Shown here piece after piece: positions 51,450 to 60,807 of a DNA stretch of 64,000 nucleotides. Source of the DNA: Sorangium cellulosum So0157-2 (lineage in GTDB: Bacteria; Myxococcota_A; Polyangia; Polyangiales; Polyangiaceae); contig NC_021658.1 of the NCBI RefSeq assembly GCF_000418325.1, positions 2,356,001 to 2,420,000 on the forward strand, written 5' to 3'. The notes beneath the pieces were generated by a model. That model was not told the origin of the DNA. It saw only the letters and a list, made by a program, of their open reading frames with translations, and ran no database searches. The position numbers and the translations under genes were made by a program. The first letter of the stretch is position 1, and every line of letters begins with the position of its first letter.

Positions 51450-51473
51450 GCGATCCCATCGTAGCTCGAAGGG

Positions 51474-51533
51474 GATCACGGGAAGGCAGGGAGACGGAAG
51501 ACGCTTTGCGTCCTCCCTCCTTCCCGTGAGATC
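51474..51533. terminator. Second, longer hairpin
   Basis: CACGGGAAGG and CCTTCCCGTG form the outer stem, and a purine/pyrimidine-rich inner stem ends in GACGC-TTT-GCGTC. It could be a second terminator. Its GGGAAGG/CCTTCCC arms resemble the element at 27656-27715, so both may belong to one repeat family. Confidence 0.45.
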
Positions 51534-52119
51534 CGGAGCACCCTCACCTCAGGTCATGGGCCTTCCGGCTCCGGTTTATCCGGTCTGGAGGGGCTCTGCG
51601 TCCGGCGCACTCTGCGCTGGCTGCTGCGCAGCTCTGCCGCGCTGCCACGCGCCTTTCGCGCTGCCGCGCGCCGCTTTTGAATTGCCGCTCGTCCCCGCGC
51701 TCCCACGCGTCTCGGACGGAGCCCCGGCGGGCAGCTCCCAGCTATGCATCATTTGCGGGCGCCCTGAATCCGGCGTCATGGGTTCGTGCCGAGATCTCCA
51801 TCGCGTCGAGCGCCGGCGATGCGTTGCCCCGGTCCATCCCCGGTTCATGGTCGCCGCGTAGCGAGGGCCAGTGGCGGAGTCCGCCGCGAAGACGGAAGGC
51901 CTGAGACGAGGGTGCTCGTCGCGCGGCGCGGGGAGGGCCGATGTCCGAGGGCGGCTGTCTGACCCCGGTTGAGCGCGCTCGTCCCGCCTTGCCGGAGGGC
52001 GCTCTCAGACGAGTCCGATGGAGCCCCCGCGCCGCGCGACGAGCACCCTCCTCGAGCCCGGGTCGAGCCCGGCGCACCGGCACCGCCGTGGAGCGGCGCA
52101 CCGGCGCCGCGCCGTGGAG
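51534..52119. other. Intergenic region without a recognisable gene
   Basis: Several open frames exist on both strands, but none has coding-like third-position bias or a known motif. Short direct repeats of a GCACCGGC(A/G)CCGC type occur at 52070-52125. Confidence 0.4.
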
Positions 52120-54663
52120 CTACCGTGCGTCGCTGCAGCGCCTCAGCTCGCTCCAGGGGCTCTCGGCGTCGCGGTTAGAGGCGCGGAGCTCCTCCGTGAG
52201 GCGAGCGACCTCGGCCGCGAGGGCCTCGTTGCATCGCCGGAGATCGCTCGCGGCGCTCTGCACCTCGCGGTGGCGCAGCGCGTTGTTCACGGCCACCGCC
52301 GCCTGTGACGCGAGCAACCCGCAGGGATCGAGCTGCCCGGCGCGGAACGCCCCGGCGCCCGCGTCGCTCTCCGCGTAGAGCACCCCCGTGAGGCGGCCCT
52401 GGTGCGTCATGGCGAGGCACAGGATCGACCGCGGACCGGCCTCGAGCAGGTAGGGATCCTGCGCGAACCGCTCGTCCGCCGCCGCGCTCGCCAGCACGAC
52501 CGGCTGCTGCGTCTGCGCGACGTGCTGGATGATGCCCGCGGCGAGATCCGACGCGCGCTCGAGCGGCATCGCAGCGTCGAGCCGCACCCCCTCGGCGTCG
52601 GCGGCGAGCTCGGCCTCGACGCCCAGCGCGCCGTCGCGCGCGAGGAGCAGCACGGCGCGCCGCGCCCCGGTGATCTCGCGCAGCACCCGGAGGAGCCGCT
52701 CGAAGAGCCGCTCGGGGGCGAGCTCCCCGTGCAGGGCGCGCGAGGCGCGGAGGATGGCGAGCGCATCGAGCGTAGGACGCTGCGTGCTCGCCGGGGGAGC
52801 GGCCTCCGGCGGCCGGCTCGCTTGCCCGAAGAGCGTCGTGCGCGCCACGAGGTGTGGGTACTTCCGTGACAGCTGTCGCACTTTGGCCGTCGCACCCCAC
52901 CGCAGGTAGGCCTCGTGGGCGTCGGTCATGTAGACGTGGGCGATGCGCTCCCTCCCGCTCGCCAGGTGGAACTTCGCGCAGAGCTCGCTGGCGAGCGCCT
53001 CGTCGCGGACGAACCCGTTCACCTTCGCCGCCTCGATCGCCTGATCGTAGAGCTTCATCGCCGCGAGCTCCTCGCCGGCCGCGCGCGCGGACTCCGCGCG
53101 GACGAGGAGGTGCTTGTGCCGGTAATTGTCCGGGCACCGCTCTGCCCACGCCGCGAGCCGATCCCGGTAGCTCGGCACGGAGACGGGGGTCAGCTGCCGG
53201 CCGCGCGACACCGCGGGCGAGAGCAGCGTGAGGCAGGTGTAGAAGAACACCTCGGTCGCGAGGTGATCGTCGACGCGGCCCTGCATCTTCGCCTCGGCGA
53301 GCGATCCCATGCGCAGCGCCCCCTCGTAGTCCTCGACCAGGAAGCAGACCTGCTGGCGCAGCGCGTAATGGATGAGCGCGACGGCGCCGTAGGCCGGCGC
53401 CGAGATCTTCTCCTCGTACGCCGCGGTCGCCTCGTCGACGACCGGCTCTGGCGCGCGCGACGCGCCGACCGGCGCCGTCGTGCTCATCAGGTCGTCGAGC
53501 GCGCGGCGCACCCCCGTGAGCGCCGCCAGCGCGAGCTCATCGCGGCCGCGCTGCACCAGCGCGAGGGACTCGTCGACCTCGGCCCGCACGGCCGCGCACT
53601 CGTCGCCGAGCCCGAGGCGAACCAGGGCGGTATGCACGCACGTCTGCGCCACGTACGCGGGATCGCCCGCCCGGAGCCCGGCCTCGTGGGCTTCCTTGAA
53701 GAGGTCGAGGCTCGAGAGCAGGTGCTTGGTGAAGACGCTGATGTGCGCCCCGAGCACGAGGCGCAGCCGGCACGAGAGCTCATCCTGTCCGGCCCTCTCG
53801 TTCATCTCGAGCGCGAGCTCGCCGACCTCGTAGGCCTCGTCGTAGCGGCGGAGCACCCGCGCGGCCATCCATGCGTAGGCCATGTAGCCGTACGGGGAAG
53901 CGCCGCCGTGGCCGTGCTCCAGCGAGAGGTTGACCTGCTTGGCCGCGATGAAGGTGCAGAGCGGCGGGCAGATCAGCGCGGCGGGCATCGTCAGCGCCAT
54001 GAGGAGCCGGAGCGCCGCGCGGACCCGGGCGTCCGACGTCTCGGGCTCGTCGAGCAGGTCGCTGAGCCGGCGCGTCCCGAGCGCGGCGCGCGCCGCCGCG
54101 AGCTCGGCGTCCGCGGCCGCCTTCCGCGCGGGCCCGTCCTCGGGGAGGGGGACGCCGAGCATCGCGAGCGCCGTCTTCCCGAGCGCGATCGCCTCCTCCA
54201 GCCGGCCTTGCGCGGCGCACACGGCGACGCGCAGCTCGTAGGCCCGGGCGCGCTCCAGGTCCGAGCGCGCCTCCGCCGCGAGCACGTCGAGCAGCGACCC
54301 CGCGCGCTCGAGCTGGCCGCCGAGGTACGCGCACTCGGCCGCCTCCGCGTGCAGCGAGAACGCGAGCTCGGGGTCGTCCTTGAAGCTCCCGTCCGGCAGC
54401 GCCGACAGCCCCGCCTCGAAGAAGCCGGCCGCCTCGGAGGGCGCGCCCTGCTCCTTCGCCTTGCGGCCCGCCGCCAGGCTCATCGCGGCGAGCTCCGCGC
54501 GCTCGTGCGGCTCGACGGGCGGCGGCGCGAGGGCGCCGAGATCCCACGAAGCGGCGTCGGGGCGCGCGTCCCGGCGCTTCAGGTACGCCTCGACATCGAC
54601 CTTCATTACCTGCGCGCCCGGATAGCGCTCGTCAGCCGATTTGCAGAGGAGCTTCATCGCCAT
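52120..54663 (-). CDS. TPR-GAF protein, PknK relative without kinase and ATPase domains
   Basis: An 847-residue protein. Residues 1-30 (MAMKLLCKSADERYPGAQ...) match the last helix of a PknK kinase domain, yet the kinase lobes and the whole AAA ATPase are absent. The chain passes straight into the TPR-like part (AELAAMSLAAGRKAKEQGAPSEAAGFFEAGL), which continues to about residue 620. A GAF domain follows (LREITGARRAVLLLARDGALG, SILCLAMTHQGRLTGVLYAESD), and a coiled-coil tail ends the protein; there is no histidine kinase. The frame is intact, so it may be a functional leftover of a larger fusion. I found no kinase sequence in the 220 bp upstream. Confidence 0.8.
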   Translation of the reverse strand: MAMKLLCKSADERYPGAQVMKVDVEAYLKRRDARPDAASWDLGALAPPPVEPHERAELAAMSLAAGRKAKEQGAPSEAAGFFEAGLSALPDGSFKDDPELAFSLHAEAAECAYLGGQLERAGSLLDVLAAEARSDLERARAYELRVAVCAAQGRLEEAIALGKTALAMLGVPLPEDGPARKAAADAELAAARAALGTRRLSDLLDEPETSDARVRAALRLLMALTMPAALICPPLCTFIAAKQVNLSLEHGHGGASPYGYMAYAWMAARVLRRYDEAYEVGELALEMNERAGQDELSCRLRLVLGAHISVFTKHLLSSLDLFKEAHEAGLRAGDPAYVAQTCVHTALVRLGLGDECAAVRAEVDESLALVQRGRDELALAALTGVRRALDDLMSTTAPVGASRAPEPVVDEATAAYEEKISAPAYGAVALIHYALRQQVCFLVEDYEGALRMGSLAEAKMQGRVDDHLATEVFFYTCLTLLSPAVSRGRQLTPVSVPSYRDRLAAWAERCPDNYRHKHLLVRAESARAAGEELAAMKLYDQAIEAAKVNGFVRDEALASELCAKFHLASGRERIAHVYMTDAHEAYLRWGATAKVRQLSRKYPHLVARTTLFGQASRPPEAAPPASTQRPTLDALAILRASRALHGELAPERLFERLLRVLREITGARRAVLLLARDGALGVEAELAADAEGVRLDAAMPLERASDLAAGIIQHVAQTQQPVVLASAAADERFAQDPYLLEAGPRSILCLAMTHQGRLTGVLYAESDAGAGAFRAGQLDPCGLLASQAAVAVNNALRHREVQSAASDLRRCNEALAAEVARLTEELRASNRDAESPWSELRRCSDAR

Positions 54664-54883
54664 CTCCGAGGCGATCGCGGAGGGGCGCCGGCAGCGGGGT
54701 CGGAGGTGCCGGCGTGGGTGTCCGCGCGGTGGCCCCTTCGCTCGCTGGGAGCTCCGTCGTGATCGTAGATGGATGGGGGGTCATGGAGGGGGCCATCGTC
54801 GCCCGCGACAGCGGGCTCCTCCAGCGGCGCGACGTCCGCCGGAGTCGTGCGGCAGCATTCTACCCCAAGTGGGCAGGGGTGCG

Positions 54884-56134
54884 CTACTGTGGCAGTTTGC
54901 CGGCGCTCTTGGGCTGCGCTCGCCACGCGCGCAGGAGCTCGGCCTCGCGCTCCGGCGAGAGCCCTGCCCGCGGCTTGGCTTGCCGCTCCGGCGGAAGAGT
55001 CTTCCACCACGACAAAGTGTCCTTGACCGTCTCCTGTACGGCGCGGAACGTGAGCCCTGCTTTGCGCGCGCGCTCGGTGCTGCGCAGGTGAAAGGCCTGG
55101 GTCTCGCCCTCTGCGGGGGCCCAGATCGGCAGGTCGACCGGCTCGCCGCCCGGCTTCTCGAGGAACTTCGCGCTCACCCAGGTGAAGCGCGCGTTCGCGC
55201 CGCTGCCGAGCGCGGCCTTGCACGTGTCGAGCAGCCCGCCCATCGTGAGCGGCTCGCCGGGCCCGGTCGCGTTGAAGATGCCAGTCGTCCTGGCCTCGAC
55301 GACGGCGACGAGCCACGCGGCGAGATCGCGGACATCGATGATCTGGATCGGGTCGAGCGGCGTGCCCGGGGCGAGGACCTCTCCCCCCCGCTCGACGCGA
55401 GCGGGCCAGTACGTGAACCGGTCGGTCGGGTCTTCGGGCCCCACGATGAACCCGGGGCGGACCCTCGTGACCCGGCCGGGCATCGCCGCCTCGGCGGCCT
55501 GCTCGCAGAGCGCCTTGAGGGGGCCGTAGTTCTCGAAGTCCTTGCCCATCGTCTCGACGGTGGGGTCCGCCATCGTCGCGACCGGGGCCGTCTCGTCGGC
55601 CCCCGGGGTCGTGTGGCTCGCGTAGGCGGAGAGGCTCGAGATGAACACGTATTGCTGCACGTTCGGGGCGAGCAGCTCCGCGGACGCCTTGACGATCCGC
55701 GGCACGTACCCCGAGTTGTCGATGACGGCGTCCCACGCGCGGCCGGCGAGGGCCTTGAGCCCATCGCCCTTGTTCGGATCCCGGTCGCCGTGCAGCTTCT
55801 CGATATCGGGGAAGAGGTGCGGCCGCGTCTTGCCGCGGTTGAAGAGGGTGACGGTATAGCCGCGCGCCTTCGCCGCCTCGACCACGGCGGGCCCGAGGAA
55901 GCCTGTTCCGCCGAGGATGAGGAGCGTCTTCTTCCCGGAGCTCCCGGAGGACGCGGTCGGCTGCGGCGATGCCGGCGGGGCAGGCGCGGGCGCCTGCGCC
56001 TGGCCGCCGCCCGGAACGGGCCCGGCGCCGGCCGCCGCGGGCGGGCTGGGCCTCGGCGCGGAGGAGCAGCCGAACGCAGCCATCGAGCCTGCCGCGGCGG
56101 TGAGCGAGAGGAAGTGGCGGCGTGAAGAGGGCAT
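54884..56134 (-). CDS. Tat-exported NAD-dependent epimerase/dehydratase-like lipoprotein
   Basis: A 416-residue protein. The N-terminus SRRHFLSLTAAAGSMAAFGCSS combines a twin-arginine motif with a lipobox (Cys23). A Pro/Ala-rich linker (25-65) leads to an extended SDR domain: TLLILGGTGFLGPAVVEAA (NAD-binding), VIDNSGYVP, VFISSLSAYASH, and ENYGPLKALCEQAA with the catalytic-type YxxxK. Tat export means it folds and probably binds its cofactor in the cytoplasm before crossing the membrane. A nucleotide-sugar epimerase fold outside the cytoplasm is unusual; the substrate is unknown. It is divergent from the beta-propeller lipoprotein at 56300. Confidence 0.87.
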   Translation of the reverse strand: MPSSRRHFLSLTAAAGSMAAFGCSSAPRPSPPAAAGAGPVPGGGQAQAPAPAPPASPQPTASSGSSGKKTLLILGGTGFLGPAVVEAAKARGYTVTLFNRGKTRPHLFPDIEKLHGDRDPNKGDGLKALAGRAWDAVIDNSGYVPRIVKASAELLAPNVQQYVFISSLSAYASHTTPGADETAPVATMADPTVETMGKDFENYGPLKALCEQAAEAAMPGRVTRVRPGFIVGPEDPTDRFTYWPARVERGGEVLAPGTPLDPIQIIDVRDLAAWLVAVVEARTTGIFNATGPGEPLTMGGLLDTCKAALGSGANARFTWVSAKFLEKPGGEPVDLPIWAPAEGETQAFHLRSTERARKAGLTFRAVQETVKDTLSWWKTLPPERQAKPRAGLSPEREAELLRAWRAQPKSAGKLPQ

Positions 56135-56299
56135 GAAGCGGTTCTATCCGATCGCGCCCTCCCGTCCCAGATGAGTTCGCGCGCCCCGATATAGGACGAG
56201 ATCTTCGTACTTCCAAGAAGTTTGAAATGGAATGGTCATGGTCCACATCCTGCAGTGTTTCCAATCTGCCCGCGTCGAGGCGGGCGAGGAGAATGCGGT

Positions 56300-57784
56300 A
56301 TGCGGTCTGTCTTGGGGGCGCTGGGCGCGCTCTGCGGCGTTATCTGCTGGGGAGCTGGGTGTGTCTCGGGGGCTGGGGGCGGCGCGGCGGAGGGAGAGCC
56401 GGGGCGCGACGGCGTGGATCCGATCGGGGCGAACGCGGAGCACAGATCGCCCGCAGGAATGTGCGGGACGGGGGCAGCGGATCCCGGCGGTGTGTGTCAG
56501 GGCGCCGCGGCCCCGCGCGGCGGCGGCGTGTCCGGCGCGGGTGGGCCGGGCGCGGCTGCTCGGGCCGAGCCAGGCTGCCGGAGGCGGCCGTTCAGCCGGC
56601 AGTTCCCCGCCACGGGCGCGACGTTGCGCGGCTTCGCCATCGACACGACGGGCAACGCGCTGCTCGCCGGCGCCCTCGAGGGCGACGCGACCTTCGGCGA
56701 CACCCGGATCGAGAGCGCGGGCGCGGCGGACGTCTTCGTGGCGAAGCTCGACGCGTGCGGCAATCCGATCTGGGCCAAGCGGTTCGGCGACGCCGAGGCG
56801 CAGGGGGCCATCGACGTGGCCGCGGGCAAGGGGGGGCACGCGTTCGTGCTCGGCGAGTTCACCGGCGCGCTCGATCTCGGGGCGCACCACCTCACGGCGG
56901 CGTCGCCCTGGGGCGCCGATCTGTTCCTCGCGAAGCTCGGCTCGAACGGCGCGACCCGCTGGGCCGTGCAGATCAGCGCCGAGGAGGACTCCATCCTGAC
57001 CGGCACGGCGCTCGCGGCGGACGTCGACGACGGCGGCGCGCTCGTGCTCGGCAGGCTCGAGGGGGCGGCGAAGGTCGCCGGCGTGCGGATCGAGCGGCGG
57101 GCGATCGGCGCCTTCGTCGTCCGGCTCGACGCTTCGGGGCGCGTCGTGTGGGTCAGCCTGCCGCCGAGCGGCGCGGACAGCGAGGAGATCGGCATCGAGG
57201 TCGACGACGACGGCAACGCGCTCATCGCGAGCCAGGACGGGCGCGGCACGGCGACGTTCGTGACCAAGCTCGACGACGACGGACAGCTCGAGTGGCACAA
57301 GCGGTTCCGCGGCTCGTCGGATCAGCTGGAGATGGCGTTCGATCTCGCCGTGGATCCGGACGGCGCCGCGCTGCTGTCCGGCAGCGGCGTCTTCGGCGAG
57401 CCCGAGCTGCCGGGCGGCCCGCGGCCGTTCGTGGCCAAGCTCGACGACGACGGCGACGTGCTCTGGGTGAAGCGCTTCGACGCGCAGAGCCCCGGCCAGG
57501 TCACGGCGAGCGAGGAGAGCGTGGTGCTGGCCGGCGATGCGCTGTGCGAGGCGGAGGAGCCGGCGTCGTGCAGCGCGTGGGCGGCCGGGCTGAGCCCGAG
57601 CGGGGAGGAAGAGGCGTGGACCCAGCGCATCGGCGCCGACGTCCGCGTCGTCGGGCTGGAGCTCGACCCGTGGGAGAAGCCGGTGCTCGCCGGGGGGTTC
57701 CAGGGCACGATCGAGCTGGGGGGCGACGAGCTCTCCAGCGAGCAGGGCGCGCTCTTCGTGGCCCGGCTGTCCGAATCGGACTGA
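56300..57784 (+). CDS. Beta-propeller (SBBP-type repeat) lipoprotein
   Basis: A 494-residue exported protein. A signal peptide ends in WGAGCVSG; a low-complexity linker reaches about residue 105. The rest is built of 6-7 repeats of a pattern like DVFVAKLDACGNPIWAKRFG, each followed by a Gly/Ala strand such as GGHAFVLGEFTGALDLG. This forms a beta-propeller of the SBBP type, common in myxobacterial surface proteins. The ATG at 56300 has GAGGAG 9 nt upstream; the open extension to 56222 lacks signal features. The binding partner is unknown. Its 3' end faces the hairpin repeats at 57798. Confidence 0.8.
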   Translation: MRSVLGALGALCGVICWGAGCVSGAGGGAAEGEPGRDGVDPIGANAEHRSPAGMCGTGAADPGGVCQGAAAPRGGGVSGAGGPGAAARAEPGCRRRPFSRQFPATGATLRGFAIDTTGNALLAGALEGDATFGDTRIESAGAADVFVAKLDACGNPIWAKRFGDAEAQGAIDVAAGKGGHAFVLGEFTGALDLGAHHLTAASPWGADLFLAKLGSNGATRWAVQISAEEDSILTGTALAADVDDGGALVLGRLEGAAKVAGVRIERRAIGAFVVRLDASGRVVWVSLPPSGADSEEIGIEVDDDGNALIASQDGRGTATFVTKLDDDGQLEWHKRFRGSSDQLEMAFDLAVDPDGAALLSGSGVFGEPELPGGPRPFVAKLDDDGDVLWVKRFDAQSPGQVTASEESVVLAGDALCEAEEPASCSAWAAGLSPSGEEEAWTQRIGADVRVVGLELDPWEKPVLAGGFQGTIELGGDELSSEQGALFVARLSESD

Positions 57785-57797
57785 CCGCGTCCGGCCG

Positions 57798-57914
57798 CTG
57801 CTGCCTCCCGCAGGCAGCTGCTGCCTCCCGCAGGCAGCTGCTGCCTCCCGAGGCAGCTGCTGCCTCCCGCAGGCAGCTGCGGCGTCGTGCAGGCGCTGCG
57901 GCGTCGCGCAGGCG
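57798..57914. repeat. Tandem hairpin repeats between convergent genes
   Basis: Four copies of a 20-bp unit (CTGCTGCCTCCCGCAGGCAG; the third copy lacks one base) are followed by two diverged 19-bp copies (CTGCGGCGTCG(T/C)GCAGGCG). Each unit is an imperfect palindrome. The array lies between the beta-propeller gene and gluconokinase and could end both transcripts. Confidence 0.85.
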
Positions 57915-57929
57915 CTGCGCGGGGCCGGC

Positions 57930-58415
57930 TCACAGGCCGAGCGCGCGGCGGACGGCGGCGGCGATCTCCTCGGGGGTGCCGCCGATGTCGACGCGGATCG
58001 CGTCCTCCGGCGGCTCCAGCGCGGCGAGCTGCGTCGCCAGGAGGCCGGGCGGCATGAAGTGCTCCGTCCGCGACGCGAGGCGCGCGGCGATCAGCGCGGG
58101 ATCGCCGGTCAGGTGCACGAGGCGCATCCGCGCGGGGTCGACGAGCAGCTGCGCGCGGTAAGCCGCCTTGAGCGCCGAGCAGGCGATCACGGCGTCGCGC
58201 CCCGCGTCGAGGAGCTGGCGGATCCGCGCCGCGAGCGCGGCGAGCCACGGCGCGCGATCCCGGTCGTCGAGCGGCTTGCCGGAGCGCATCTTCTCGATGT
58301 TGGCGGCGGGGTGAAGGTCGTCGGCGTCGAGGAACTCCCACCCGAGGTCGCGCGCGAGGCGCACCCCGACCGTGGTCTTTCCGGCGCCGCTCACGCCCAT
58401 CACGACCACGATCAC
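57930..58415 (-). CDS. gntK: Gluconokinase
   Basis: A 161-residue P-loop kinase that phosphorylates gluconate to 6-phosphogluconate. Walker A MGVSGAGKTTVG (6-17), substrate loop FLDADDLHPAANIEKM, GKPLDDRDRAPWLAAL, CSALKAAYRAQL and a lid region ASRTEHFMPPGLLATQ all match the GntK/IdnK family, and the length is normal. It stands alone without a gluconate transporter or Entner-Doudoroff genes. Confidence 0.95.
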   Translation of the reverse strand: MIVVVMGVSGAGKTTVGVRLARDLGWEFLDADDLHPAANIEKMRSGKPLDDRDRAPWLAALAARIRQLLDAGRDAVIACSALKAAYRAQLLVDPARMRLVHLTGDPALIAARLASRTEHFMPPGLLATQLAALEPPEDAIRVDIGGTPEEIAAAVRRALGL

Positions 58416-58555
58416 GGGCGCCGCGCCCCTCCGGCGGCTCTCTCTCGGGCTCTCCGCATGGTGGGTCGCATCCTATCATGCGCGGCGCCGTGCCCTGCAC
58501 GCCCGCCGGCGCTCGGACCGCGGCAGGCCGGCACGCCCCCTGCTCCGCCGGGCGC

Positions 58556-59881
58556 ATGCGTAGGCCTCCGATCTCCGCGATCCTGTTGCCCTTTTCCCTG
58601 ATGTCCGCCGGTTGCAGCTCCGACGGCGCCGCGGCGGCGAAGCCCTCACCGCAGCCCTCGGCCTCCGGTTGCAGCGATCCGGACACCGCGGGCTGCGTCA
58701 TCGCCTCGGAGAAGCCGCGGATCCGCGCGCCCGACGTGCCCCAGGCCGACGCCAAGGAGCTCGTCGCCGGCAACACGGCGTTCGCGCTCGAGCTCTACCG
58801 TCAGGTCGGCGCCGAGCCGGGCAACCTCTTCTACTCGCCGTACAGCGTGTCGAGCGCGCTGGCGATGACGTACGCCGGCGCCCGCGGCGAGACGGCGGAG
58901 CAGATGGCGCGCGCGCTGCGCTTCACCCTGCCCGAGGCGCGGCTTCATCCGGCGTTCAACGCGCTCGACCTGGCGCTCGCGCGCCGCGGCGAGGGCGCCG
59001 AGGGGCAGGACGGCGCGGGGTTCCGGCTCAAGGTGGCCAACGCGCTCTGGGGACAGGTCGGCTCCTCGTTCGCGCCGTCGTTCCTCGACGTGCTCGCGGA
59101 GAGCTACGGGGCCGGGCTGCGCGTCGTCGACTTCGCCCAGGCGCCCGAGGAGGCGCGGGGGATCATCAACGGCTGGGTGGCCGAGCGCACCGAGGACCGG
59201 ATCAAGGACATCCTGCCCGAGGGCGCCATCCAGCCCGCGACGCGGCTCGTGCTGACGAACGCCATCTACTTCAACGCAGCATGGCAGTTTCCGTTCGAGG
59301 AGGAGGCGACCGCCCCCGGCGATTTCACGCTGGCGGACGGCTCCACCGTCTCGGTGCCGATGATGACCGGCAACGCGCAGGTCCGCTATGGCGAGGGCGA
59401 CGGCTACGAGGCGCTGGAGATGCCCTATGACGGCGGCGAGCTGTCGATGGTGCTCGTGCTCCCGTCGGAGCTCGGGGGCTTCGAGGCGGAGCTCGACCGG
59501 GAGCGGCTCGATGGAGTCCTCGCCTCGCTCGGGTCGCGGAGCGTCACGATGACGCTGCCGAGGTTCAGGTTCGCGTCGACCCTCGATCTCGTCCAGCCGC
59601 TCACGGAGCTGGGGATGCCCACCGCCTTCTCCGGCCTCGCGGATTTCTCGGGGATGAACGGGCAAGGCGGCCTCTTCATCAGCGACGTGCTCCACAAGGC
59701 GTTCGTCTCCGTGAACGAGGCGGGCACCGAGGCGGCGGCGGCGACGGGGGTGGTCATCGGCGAGACGTCGGCGCCCGAGCCGGCGACCATCCATTTCGAC
59801 CGTCCGTTCCTCTTCTTCATCCGGGACCACGCGACCGGCGCGATCCTGTTCGTCGGCCGGGTGGCGAATCCGTCCGGTTGA
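58556..59881 (+). CDS. Serpin, exported lipoprotein
   Basis: A 441-residue protease inhibitor. The signal peptide has lipobox MSAGCS; a linker of about 40 residues precedes the serpin fold. NLFYSPYSVSSALAMTYAGARG, VLTNAIYFNAAWQFPF, LPRFRFAS and VLHKAFVSVNEAGTEAAAATG are the classic signatures. The reactive loop hinge GTEAAAATG has small residues throughout, as in inhibitory serpins. By alignment with antitrypsin, P1-P1' would be Thr-Ser within VVIGETSAPEP (inference). The chain ends FDRPFLFFIRDHATGAILFVGRV. The start is the ATG at 58556, just before the signal peptide. It may guard against proteases of prey or self. Confidence 0.93.
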   Translation: MRRPPISAILLPFSLMSAGCSSDGAAAAKPSPQPSASGCSDPDTAGCVIASEKPRIRAPDVPQADAKELVAGNTAFALELYRQVGAEPGNLFYSPYSVSSALAMTYAGARGETAEQMARALRFTLPEARLHPAFNALDLALARRGEGAEGQDGAGFRLKVANALWGQVGSSFAPSFLDVLAESYGAGLRVVDFAQAPEEARGIINGWVAERTEDRIKDILPEGAIQPATRLVLTNAIYFNAAWQFPFEEEATAPGDFTLADGSTVSVPMMTGNAQVRYGEGDGYEALEMPYDGGELSMVLVLPSELGGFEAELDRERLDGVLASLGSRSVTMTLPRFRFASTLDLVQPLTELGMPTAFSGLADFSGMNGQGGLFISDVLHKAFVSVNEAGTEAAAATGVVIGETSAPEPATIHFDRPFLFFIRDHATGAILFVGRVANPSG

Positions 59882-60144
59882 GCCGCCGAGCCCGCCGCGG
59901 CCGCCGCTCCTCCGGTCGCGGCGGCAGGGGCGTCGATTGCCACGCTGAGCTCGTCGGGGCATTTCTCCTCTCCAACGACGGAGGGCCGCCCGCGAGGAAC
60001 GCGCGCTGCGCCCGCCGTGCTGCGCCATCGACGTGGTGTATCGCGCGTGTCCCGAACCGGCGCCTCGATGCGGCGCGCCTGCGACGCGCGTGGCATTTTG
60101 TCGCGCAACGCCGCCGGGGGCGAAGCGGCGCGCGTCGTCGCTCG

Positions 60145-60807
60145 TCAGTAGACGCGGGGGATGAGCCGCGCGGAGGTCTGGCGCGCGTACTCGTCGTATT
60201 CGGGGAAGGTGTCGCGCAGCACGCGCTCCTCGTACCCCATGCGGATCACCTGCAAGACGAGCTCGACCGTGTAGAGCACGATCGCGGCGATCGACGGATA
60301 GAGCACGATCACGCCGGCGCCCTGGATCGCTGTCGCGAGGTAGACCGGATGTCGCACGAGCCGGTACGGGCCGCCCGTGACGAGCCGGCGCGCCTCGGGC
60401 ATGACGCTGAACGACTTGCCCAGCCAGCCCAGGCTGACCACGGCGAGCGAAAGCCCACCGACGAGGAGCAGCGTCCCCGCGATCTGGCGGCCGGGCGTCG
60501 GCGCAACTTTGGGCAGCCACGCCAGGCTCGCCGGCAGCAGGCCGGCGGCGAGCGCGGTGATGCGAGGCACGACGCCGCTCAGCTTGCGCACCGGGCGGAG
60601 GCGAACCAGCGTGAGCGCCGCGACGAGCAAGAGATACGCCTCGGTGGCGAGGAGCGCGGCCAGCGTCGTCCCGTACGTGAGCCCCGCGGGCCCGCGCCCG
60701 AGAAACAGGTGAACGTAGATATCCCGCCCGACGAACAGGGCATTATAGAGCATCAGGACGGCGAGCGGCAGCCGCATCGCGAGATCGTAGATCACCGCGC
60801 CATTCAT
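60145..60807 (-). CDS. ICMT-like membrane methyltransferase
   Basis: A 220-residue integral membrane protein with five or six helices. The C-terminal GGPYRLVRHPVYLATAI and EERVLRDTFPEYDEYA form the S-adenosylmethionine-binding signature of the isoprenylcysteine methyltransferase/phospholipid methyltransferase superfamily. The bacterial substrates are mostly unknown; isoprenoid or lipid groups are candidates. No ribosome site stronger than GGGGGAAT precedes the ATG at 60807. Confidence 0.82.
   Translation of the reverse strand: MNGAVIYDLAMRLPLAVLMLYNALFVGRDIYVHLFLGRGPAGLTYGTTLAALLATEAYLLLVAALTLVRLRPVRKLSGVVPRITALAAGLLPASLAWLPKVAPTPGRQIAGTLLLVGGLSLAVVSLGWLGKSFSVMPEARRLVTGGPYRLVRHPVYLATAIQGAGVIVLYPSIAAIVLYTVELVLQVIRMGYEERVLRDTFPEYDEYARQTSARLIPRVY

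Noticed and set aside
51433..51861. Plus-strand gene of about 142 codons after the small lipoprotein
   Set aside because: It begins inside the hairpin region, has weak codon bias and no domain; Cys content looks accidental.
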